Program-made: the position numbers and the translations under genes
Part shown: piece after piece, positions 18,528 to 23,881 of the stretch
Position numbering within the stretch: the first letter of the stretch is position 1
Layout of the letters: every line of letters starts with the position of its first letter
NCBI GenBank assembly: GCA_035691285.1
Contig: DASSJI010000298.1
Location: forward strand, 1 to 23,881
Direction: 5' to 3'
Source: DATFEN01 sp035691285
GTDB lineage: Bacteria > Acidobacteriota > Vicinamibacteria > Fen-336
Length of the DNA: 23,881 nucleotides
The notes under the pieces: generated by a model
Databases searched by the model: none
Told to the model about the DNA's origin: nothing
Seen by the model: the letters and a program-made list of their open reading frames with translations, nothing else

Positions 18528-19757
18528 TCAGCTTACCGCAGCCAGCGCCGAGGCGGCGACGAACGCCGACGACCAGGCCCATTGGAAATTGAACCCGCCG
18601 ATGCGGCCGTCCACGTCGAGCACCTCGCCGACGAGGAACAGCCCCGGACAAAGGCGCGACTCCATCGTCGCCGGATCGACCTCACTCAGCGGAATCCCGC
18701 CGGAGGTGACCTCCGCGAAGGCGTAACCGCGGCTGTCACGGACGAGGAGCGGCCGATCGACGACGGAACGAATCACCGCTCGCCGCTCCTCGCGGCGCAG
18801 CCGGCCGAGGGCCGTGCCGACGAGCCCCAGCTCGCGCGCCACGCCCTCGGCCACGGCCGCCGGAAGGCGCAGCGCCAGCGCGCCCTCGATCCCGAGGCGA
18901 GGCCTGCTCTTCACCAGCTCCAGCAACCAGGCCTCGAGGTCCTCGAAGCGCTCGCCCGGCAGGAGGCTGACCGTGACGCGCACCTCTTGGCCCTCGGCGC
19001 GAGCGCGGTGCCAAAACCGCGAAGCGTTCAGGGCGGCCGGGCCGCTCACGCCGAAGTGGGTGAAGAGCAGCGGGCCGCGGATCCGGACGGGCTTCCGGCC
19101 CGCCGCGTGGACAGCCACCTCCGCCTCCAGCGAGACGCCCGTGAGCGGCGCGTGGAAGCCGCCCTCGAGGACGAGGGGCGCGAGGGCCGGCGTCGTGGGC
19201 ACGAGCGTGTGCCCGAGGGAGGCGGCGAAGGCGTAGCCCGCGCCGTCGCTGCCGGTCTTGGGCAGCGAGAGCCCCCCTGTGGCCAGCACGACGCGCCGCG
19301 CGGCCACGATTCCGGAAGCGGTGCCCAGACGAAAGCCCGGGCCGTCCCGCGCCACGGCCGTGACGCGCCGGGAAGTCTCGACGCTCACGCCGCGACGCGA
19401 GGCCTCGCCGAGCAGCGCGTCGAGCACCGTGCGCGCCCGGTTCGTGTCCGGGAACAGCTTGCCGCCGGGCTCCTCGTGCAGCGCGACCCCGATCTCCCGG
19501 AAGAAGGCGGCGGCCCGTGCGGCGGGAAAGGCGCGGAGCACGCGCCGCACGAACGGCGAGCCCGCTGCCCAGAAGTCCGCCGCCTCCACGAGCGTGTTCG
19601 TGACGTTGCAGCGCGCCCCGCCGCTGACGAGGATCTTGGCGCCGAGGCGCCTCGCGCCGTCGAGGACCAGCGGGTCGAGACCGGGCCGGCGGCGGGCCGC
19701 GAAGATCGCCGTGGCGAGCCCCGCGGCGCCTCCGCCGACGACGGCGACCGGGAGCGT
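18528..19757 (-). CDS. BaiN/HI0933-family FAD-dependent oxidoreductase, no standard start codon
   Basis: The frame encodes about 409 residues of the BaiN/RdsA (HI0933-like) flavoprotein family: Rossmann motif VVGGGAAGLATA near the N-terminus, then KILVSGGARCNVTN, VVLATGGLSLPKTGSDGAGY, LFTHFGVSGPAALN, and the C-terminal FAD motif VGEVLDVDGRIGGFNFQWAW. Length and order are complete. The first ATG/GTG/TTG in frame is GTG 19589, which would delete the FAD-binding motif. Upstream of it no canonical start exists back to an in-frame TGA near 19797. ACG at 19757, four bases after GGGAGG and one base after the FKBP stop, is the most plausible start; a sequence error or point mutation is the alternative. 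The reaction is probably reduction of a ring or double bond; the substrate is unknown. Confidence 0.85.
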   Translation of the reverse strand, partial: TLPVAVVGGGAAGLATAIFAARRRPGLDPLVLDGARRLGAKILVSGGARCNVTNTLVEAADFWAAGSPFVRRVLRAFPAARAAAFFREIGVALHEEPGGKLFPDTNRARTVLDALLGEASRRGVSVETSRRVTAVARDGPGFRLGTASGIVAARRVVLATGGLSLPKTGSDGAGYAFAASLGHTLVPTTPALAPLVLEGGFHAPLTGVSLEAEVAVHAAGRKPVRIRGPLLFTHFGVSGPAALNASRFWHRARAEGQEVRVTVSLLPGERFEDLEAWLLELVKSRPRLGIEGALALRLPAAVAEGVARELGLVGTALGRLRREERRAVIRSVVDRPLLVRDSRGYAFAEVTSGGIPLSEVDPATMESRLCPGLFLVGEVLDVDGRIGGFNFQWAWSSAFVAASALAAVS

Positions 19758-19758
19758 C

Positions 19759-20172
19759 CTACCTCCCGGAGATCGAGAGCAGGTCCACCTCGAAGATCAG
19801 GGTCGAGTTCGCCGGGATCGGCCCGTTCGGCCGGCTGCCATAGCCGAGCGACGGGGGGATCGTCAGCCGGCGCTTGCCGCCGACGCGCATCCCCGGGATG
19901 CCCTGCTCCCAGCCCGCGATCACCTGGCCGGCGCCGAGCCGGAACGTGAAGGGCTGGCCGCGGTCGTACGAGCTGTCGAACCTCTGTCCGTTCGTCAGCG
20001 TGCCGACGTAATGGACGGTGACGGTATCCCCGGTCGCGGCGACGGCCCCCGTGCCGACCACGAGATCTTCGACGACGAGGTTGGACGGCCCCGTCGGCGC
20101 GGCATCGCCCCCGCCGCACGCGGTCAGAACCAGGGGGAGAAAGAAGGCGAGCATCGGAACGCGTCGTCTCAA
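19759..20172 (-). CDS. FKBP-type peptidyl-prolyl isomerase lipoprotein
   Basis: The 137-residue protein is a lipid-anchored FKBP-type prolyl isomerase that assists protein folding in the cell envelope. The FKBP domain runs from about 35 to the end: VTVHYVGTLTNGQRFDSS, QPFTFRLGAGQVIAGWEQGI, MRVGGKRRLTIPPSLGYG and TLIFEVDLLSI, with the usual aromatic pocket residues. TTG 20172 is chosen as start because AAGGAG lies seven bases upstream (20180-20185) and because it gives a charged n-region RRR before the hydrophobic stretch and the lipobox LTAC. ATG 20154 would lose that charge; a longer ORF from 20247 adds unrelated residues. The flavoprotein gene follows at once. Confidence 0.93.
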   Translation of the reverse strand: MRRRVPMLAFFLPLVLTACGGGDAAPTGPSNLVVEDLVVGTGAVAATGDTVTVHYVGTLTNGQRFDSSYDRGQPFTFRLGAGQVIAGWEQGIPGMRVGGKRRLTIPPSLGYGSRPNGPIPANSTLIFEVDLLSISGR

Positions 20173-20264
20173 GGCACAGCTCCTTCCTTCGGCGTTACTG
20201 ACGGCCAACGAAGCGACCAGTCTATCCGATGCGGCGCCTGACCTCATGCGCCCGACGGCGGTCG

Positions 20265-20294
20265 TTGACGCTCCACGGCGCGTGGGCGTACGCT
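20265..20294 (+). promoter_or_regulatory. Possible promoter of ACT-domain gene
   Basis: TTGACG (20265-20270), an 18-base spacer and TACGCT (20289-20294) precede the ACT-domain gene. The -35 is good; the -10 matches three of six positions. The start would lie near 20301, right at the ribosome site AAGGAG. Confidence 0.35.
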
Positions 20295-20312
20295 GGCTCG
20301 AAGGAGTTCAAG

Positions 20313-20747
20313 ATGGCGATCAGCGTCAAGCGTGTCACCCTCTGGCGCGCCAGCGTCGACAACCGGCCAGGCGCCCTGGCGCGCATCCTGGCGGGCCAGG
20401 CGGCCGCCGGCGCCAGCCTCGAAGTGGTCATGGGCTATGCCGTGCCCGGAGAGCACGCGCATGCGGTCGTGGAGATCCACCCGGTGAAGGCCAAGAAGGC
20501 CATGGCCGCTGCCCAGGCGGCGGGTCTCTCGGCGTCCTCGACGCCAACCCTGCTCGTGAGCGGCGACGATCGACCGGGCCTCGGCCATGCCATGGCGCAA
20601 GCGCTCGGGGACGCCGGCATCAACCTCAGCTTCATGGTCGCGCAGGTCGTGGGGCGTCGCTACTCGGCGGTGTTCGGCTTCGAGAGCGAGGCCGACGCAG
20701 GCCGCGCCGCGGGCCTGATCAAGAAGGCGGCCGCGCGCAAGAAGTAG
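20313..20747 (+). CDS. Tandem ACT-domain protein
   Basis: The 144-residue protein consists of two ACT domains and little else: ISVKRVTLWRASVDNRPGAL to about residue 70, and TLLVSGDDRPGLGHAMAQAL to about 135, each with the DxRPG(A/L) ligand-binding turn. The ATG at 20313 has AAGGAG (20301-20306) at a spacing of six; a longer ORF from 20229 lacks such support. ACT domains bind amino acids and regulate enzymes. Free-standing double-ACT proteins of this kind are widespread and mostly uncharacterised. It converges on asnA and the aspartate-family genes, which fits amino-acid sensing but does not prove it. A lysine-rich tail (KKAAARKK) ends the protein. Confidence 0.88.
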   Translation: MAISVKRVTLWRASVDNRPGALARILAGQAAAGASLEVVMGYAVPGEHAHAVVEIHPVKAKKAMAAAQAAGLSASSTPTLLVSGDDRPGLGHAMAQALGDAGINLSFMVAQVVGRRYSAVFGFESEADAGRAAGLIKKAAARKK

Positions 20748-20873
20748 GCGGGCTTGGCCCGTGCCGGGCGGGCAGGCTGCCGTCGCTCCTGAGCACGAGC
20801 ACGGCGCGTCTCCGACGCTCGTCAATATCGGTCCCGCGCGGATGCCTCTCGGTCCTCCCGGGCGAGCGCGAGC

Positions 20874-22016
20874 CTAGGCGAGGACGTGGATGTTCTTCCT
20901 GTGGCACATCTCCTTCAGGATGCTCGGCCAGACGCTGACCGTGACCTCGCCCAGATGCGCCTTCTTCAGGAGCAGCATCTGCGTGCGCGACTGGCCGATG
21001 CCTCCGCCGATACTGAGCGGGATCTCGTTCCGGAGGATCGCCTGGTGGTACGGGAAGCGCAGGAAGTCGAGCTGGTTGGTGATCTCGAGCTGCTTGCGCA
21101 GCGTCTCCGCCGTGACGCGGATGCCCATCGACGTCAGCTCGTGGCGGCGCTGCGTGACAGGGTTCCAGACGAGGATGTCGCCGTTGAGCCCGTGGCGAGG
21201 CTGCCCGTCCTTGGATCGCGTCTCGGTGAACCAGTCGTCGTAGTCGGGCGCCCGCAGCTCGTGAGGATGGCCGTCCCCGAGCGTCCAGCCGATCCCATAG
21301 ATGAAGACCGCGCCGGCCTCCTTCAGGATCGCCGTCTCGCGGGCCTTGCGGGGCAAGTCCGGGTACCGCGCGAGCAAGTCCTCGGCGTGGATGAAGGTCA
21401 GCTTCCCCGGAAGGTTCGGGTAGCGCTTGGTCTTCAGGGCCGGGAAGCGCTCCTGGATGAAGGTCTCCGCGTTCTTGATCACCTTCCAGATCTTCTCGAC
21501 GACGCGCGTCAGGAAGGCGAGGGTCCGCTCCTCCTGGGTGATCACGCGCTCCCAGTCCCACTGGTCCACGTAGACGCTGTGGTCGTGGTCGAGGAAGTAG
21601 TCCTTGCGAACGGCGCGCATGTCGGTGCACAGGCCTTCGCCGTGCCGCATGCCGAACTGCTTCAGCGCCATGCGCTTCCACTTGGTCGCGGCCTGCACCA
21701 CCTGGGCATCCACGGGGTGCAGGTCGCGGTCGTTGGAGATGTGGAACTGGATGGGCGTGCGCGAGCCGTCGCGATCGAGGTAGTCGTTGACACCGCTCTC
21801 CACGTCCACGATCAGAGGAACCGTGACCATCATGAGGTTGAGCTCGCGACACAGGCTCTCCTCGATGTGGTTCTTGAGGGCGAAGATCGCCTTCTGCGTG
21901 TCCCTCGGGCTCAGCAGCGAGCTGTAGTCGCCTGGCAGGATCCGTTCGAGCTCCTCGTAGTTCCCAATCCCCGGACCCGCGAGGTCCGCCGTCTTGTCAG
22001 CCACCAGTGTCGCCAT
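20874..22016 (-). CDS. asnA: Aspartate-ammonia ligase
   Basis: AsnA makes asparagine from aspartate, ammonia and ATP and is related to class II aminoacyl-tRNA synthetases. Signature stretches are WKRMALKQFGMRHGEGLCT (113-131), HSVYVDQWDWERV (146-158), VFIYGIGWTLGDGHPHELRA, APDYDDW (256-262), NGDILVWNP (278-286) and SIGGGIGQSR (335-344). The start ATG 22016 is preceded by GAGGGGGCG; the frame is open much farther upstream but without homology. At 380 residues it is longer than the E. coli enzyme (330), mainly by about 33 residues at the N-terminus (before SPRDTQKAIFALKNHIEE). It lies 242 bases after hom in the same direction, with aspartate-family genes upstream. It may be in the same transcription unit or have its own promoter. 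Confidence 0.96.
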   Translation of the reverse strand: MATLVADKTADLAGPGIGNYEELERILPGDYSSLLSPRDTQKAIFALKNHIEESLCRELNLMMVTVPLIVDVESGVNDYLDRDGSRTPIQFHISNDRDLHPVDAQVVQAATKWKRMALKQFGMRHGEGLCTDMRAVRKDYFLDHDHSVYVDQWDWERVITQEERTLAFLTRVVEKIWKVIKNAETFIQERFPALKTKRYPNLPGKLTFIHAEDLLARYPDLPRKARETAILKEAGAVFIYGIGWTLGDGHPHELRAPDYDDWFTETRSKDGQPRHGLNGDILVWNPVTQRRHELTSMGIRVTAETLRKQLEITNQLDFLRFPYHQAILRNEIPLSIGGGIGQSRTQMLLLKKAHLGEVTVSVWPSILKEMCHRKNIHVLA

Positions 22017-22258
22017 GATCGCCCCCTCGGCGTGTCCAAGCGCGCGCCTCAGGACTCGCAGGCGCGTCTTGCCGATGGGGCGCTGGAGCACGAAGCGTGC
22101 CGGTCGGCCGGCCGCTCGATCGCGCCGAGCGGCCCGCGACCTGCCGCGCGCTGGACGCAAACAGCGCGCGGGTCTCCGGCACGGCGCGCATTCCTGACGG
22201 CCACGGCCGTCTCCGGGGGTCGGAGTCGATTCTCGGTGCGGCCGGATACGGCTTCGCC
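22017..22258 (-). other. Leader region between hom and asnA
   Basis: These 242 bases hold no convincing gene. A GC-rich inverted repeat GACGGCC-AC-GGCCGTC lies near 22196-22211, without a T-run on either strand, so it is not a classical terminator. No T-box or other known riboswitch is recognised. Confidence 0.4.
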
Positions 22259-23287
22259 CTAAAGGACCCGCGCGACCGCCGCGAGGTCGGACAGGACGGC
22301 GAACGCCGTCTGGTCGACGCCGCCCGGCCCCTCCCAGATCCCGATCTCGCGCATGAGATCGGTCTCGATCACCAGGATGCCGTCCGCGCCCGGTGTGACG
22401 AGCAGGTCGCCGATCGGGATCCGCTCCGGCGCCACCGAAACCCGGACCGAGCGGCCGCGGCGCCGGCCCCTGACCACGAGGCGGATACGCTCTCCCGCTT
22501 CCCGCGCCCCGCCCACGTCCGTCATCGACACGCCGGCGATGCCCACGCGGGCGACGTCGCGGGGACGAACGTCGGCGTCCATCAACGCGTTGGCGAGCGC
22601 GCAGCCCTTCACGGCCGCGTCCCAGCCGTCCACGTCGTTCCGGGGATCGGCCTCTGCCACACCCGCCGCCTGCGCCTCGCGGAGCGCCGCGTCGAAGGAC
22701 ACGCCGGCCTCCATGCGCGACAGGATCCGGGTCGTGGTGCTGTTCAGCACGCCGCGGAAGCCGAGGATCCGGGCGCCGGGGAGGCATCGCTCACACAGGT
22801 TGAAGACCGGTGTGCCGTCCATCACGACCCCTTCGTGCAGGAAGAGCCGGCCCCGGCGCCGCGCCAGGGCGACCAGCGAGCGCCGCGCGAACGCCACCGG
22901 ACCCTTGTTGGCCGTCACGACGTGCAGGCCGCGGCGGAGCGCGGCGCGTACGTGGCTGGTCGCCGGCTCGCCCCGACGCGGGTCGAGCGGCGAGAGCTCG
23001 ACGAGGACGTCGGCCGGCACGCGCCGGACGAAGCCCGCGACGTCGGGCACGGCCTTCCCGCGGTGGAGCGCGTCGAGCGAGCGGCCGCCCCGCACGAGGC
23101 GCAGCGCGCGCGCCAGCGGCAGCCCGCGAGGGTCGATCGCGAGGCCGTGCCGTCCGGTCGCGATGCCGGTGACGACCGGGCGCACGCCGTTCGCGCGGAG
23201 CACGCGGCTGTAGGGGCCGGGCAAGAGCTCCGCGAAGCGCCGCCCGACGTTGCCGAAGCCGACGAGGGCGAGGCGGAGCGTCCTCAC
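22259..23287 (-). CDS. hom: Homoserine dehydrogenase, short form
   Basis: The enzyme reduces aspartate semialdehyde to homoserine on the way to threonine and methionine. The 342 residues show the nucleotide-binding VGFGNVG (9-15), HVVTANKGPVA (122-132, with Lys128), GVLNSTTTRIL (179-189) and the substrate site AEADPRNDVDGWDAAVKG (211-228, with catalytic-type acidic residues and Lys227). The C-terminal ACT domain of longer forms is absent, so allosteric control by threonine is unlikely through this subunit. The start is a GTG (23287) that overlaps the aminotransferase stop as GTGA, so the pair is translationally coupled. The separate ACT protein at 20313 could conceivably supply regulation, but that is speculation. 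Confidence 0.93.
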   Translation of the reverse strand: MRTLRLALVGFGNVGRRFAELLPGPYSRVLRANGVRPVVTGIATGRHGLAIDPRGLPLARALRLVRGGRSLDALHRGKAVPDVAGFVRRVPADVLVELSPLDPRRGEPATSHVRAALRRGLHVVTANKGPVAFARRSLVALARRRGRLFLHEGVVMDGTPVFNLCERCLPGARILGFRGVLNSTTTRILSRMEAGVSFDAALREAQAAGVAEADPRNDVDGWDAAVKGCALANALMDADVRPRDVARVGIAGVSMTDVGGAREAGERIRLVVRGRRRGRSVRVSVAPERIPIGDLLVTPGADGILVIETDLMREIGIWEGPGGVDQTAFAVLSDLAAVARVL

Positions 23288-23880
23288 GCCGTGCGGGCAG
23301 GCGCGAGCGTGTCGAGGAGCGCGTCGATCCGGCCCAGCCCCTGGCGGAGGTCCTCGGGCTCGTTGCCGAAGCCCACGCGCAGGAAGCCGTCCATGCCGAA
23401 GTGGTCGCCCGGCACGATCAGCACGCTCTGCTCGTCGCGCAGCCGCAGCACGAGCTCGAGGGAGTTCACCGGCCAGGCGTAGCGCAGGTACGCGATGGCC
23501 CCCGCTTTCGGCGGCACGAGCCGGAACGCGTCACCGCGCCGGCCGACCCATTGTTCGAGCACGGGGTAGTTGCGGTTCAGGATGCCTCGGGTCCGGTCGA
23601 GGACGCGGGCGCGGACGTCGGGACGAAGCGCCTTGCGGGCGAGGAAGTCGGAGAGGGCGCCCGGGCTGATGCTCGTGTAGTCCTTGCGCGCCCAGACGTC
23701 CCACGTCTCGGCCTTCGGGGACACCACCCAGCCGATGCGCAGACCGGGCAGACCGTACGCCTTGCTGAGCCCGGCGGTGGCCAGGACGCGTTCGTAGGCG
23801 CCCCAGAACGTCGCGGTCTCGACGCCGTCGCGCTCGGCGCCGCGGTAGACCTCGTCCGCCAGGATCCAGGAGCCGTGCCT
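23284..23880 (-). CDS. PLP-dependent aminotransferase, C-terminal part
   Basis: The last 198 residues of a fold-type I aminotransferase enter from the right edge. WILADEVYRGAE carries the DEVY motif that contacts the PLP ring, and TAGLSKAYGLPGLRIGW contains the lysine (SKAYG) that forms the Schiff base and the arginine that binds the cofactor phosphate. The C-terminal domain follows, with FLRVGFGNEPEDL near the end, which carries the substrate-carboxylate arginine. It belongs to the class I/II family (aspartate or alanine aminotransferase-like); the substrate cannot be fixed from this part. Coupling by GTGA overlap to homoserine dehydrogenase suggests work in aspartate-family metabolism. Confidence 0.9.
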   Translation of the reverse strand, partial: RHGSWILADEVYRGAERDGVETATFWGAYERVLATAGLSKAYGLPGLRIGWVVSPKAETWDVWARKDYTSISPGALSDFLARKALRPDVRARVLDRTRGILNRNYPVLEQWVGRRGDAFRLVPPKAGAIAYLRYAWPVNSLELVLRLRDEQSVLIVPGDHFGMDGFLRVGFGNEPEDLRQGLGRIDALLDTLAPARTA

Positions 23881-23881
23881 C

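Noticed and set aside
19589..19589. GTG 19589 as the start of the flavoprotein
   Set aside because: It would remove the FAD-binding GGGAAG motif and SGGARCN segment that are clearly encoded in frame upstream.
22196..22211. GC-rich inverted repeat after hom as a terminator
   Set aside because: There is no T-run on either strand and the loop is only two bases; such palindromes are expected in DNA this rich in GC.

Overview
The window is very GC-rich and densely coding, with strong G/C bias at third codon positions. An ECF sigma factor coupled to a beta-propeller Ser/Thr kinase, a large secreted PKD-repeat protein and box-type aerobic benzoyl-CoA genes together suggest a free-living soil or sediment bacterium, perhaps Acidobacteriota, Methylomirabilota/Rokubacteria or Myxococcota-like. 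No rRNA or other phylogenetic marker is present, so the phylum is not settled.

Layout. (1) 1-2763, minus: N-terminal 921 residues of a secreted protein with four PKD/Ig-like repeats and a duplicated alpha/beta unit, running off the left edge. (2) 3209-7430, minus: an NAD-synthesis neighbourhood of nadM, a VWA/zinc-ribbon protein, a truncated pyruvate-kinase-like barrel and nadE. The last three form a tight operon. (3) 6641-6867 and 7434-8672: a graveyard of fragments (collapsed kinase-TPR gene, DUF4143-type ATPase piece, Uma2-type nuclease piece, a copy of the boxB 3' end, an orphan helical protein, an IS91-like transposase piece). (4) 8670-12241, minus: ECF sigma factor and receptor-like Ser/Thr kinase overlapping by ATGA; a secreted protein of unknown function diverges from them. 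(5) 12951-13995: a second transposase remnant, a VapBC-type toxin-antitoxin pair and a second Uma2 remnant, ending against boxB. (6) 13972-17877: boxC-boxB diverging from the regulator boxR, with a readable promoter/operator region. (7) 17886-20172, minus: FKBP-type lipoprotein, BaiN/HI0933-type flavoprotein and an exported methyltransferase. (8) 20313-20747, plus: a tandem ACT-domain protein. (9) 20874-23880, minus: aspartate-family genes (aminotransferase, homoserine dehydrogenase, AsnA-type asparagine synthetase).

How the parts work together. BoxB and BoxC catalyse consecutive steps of aerobic benzoyl-CoA degradation (epoxidation, then ring cleavage); BoxR probably senses benzoyl-CoA and represses from the two TGCA-type operators between the divergent promoters. 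BoxA and the benzoate-CoA ligase are not in the window. NadM and NadE catalyse the last two steps of NAD synthesis; why a VWA protein and a pyruvate-kinase-like protein sit with them is unknown. The most unusual structural signal is a pair of blocks about 6 kb apart that share the boxB 3' end joined to the same Uma2 fragment, each with a remnant of the same IS91-like transposase nearby. This suggests old transposon-driven duplication around the box genes.
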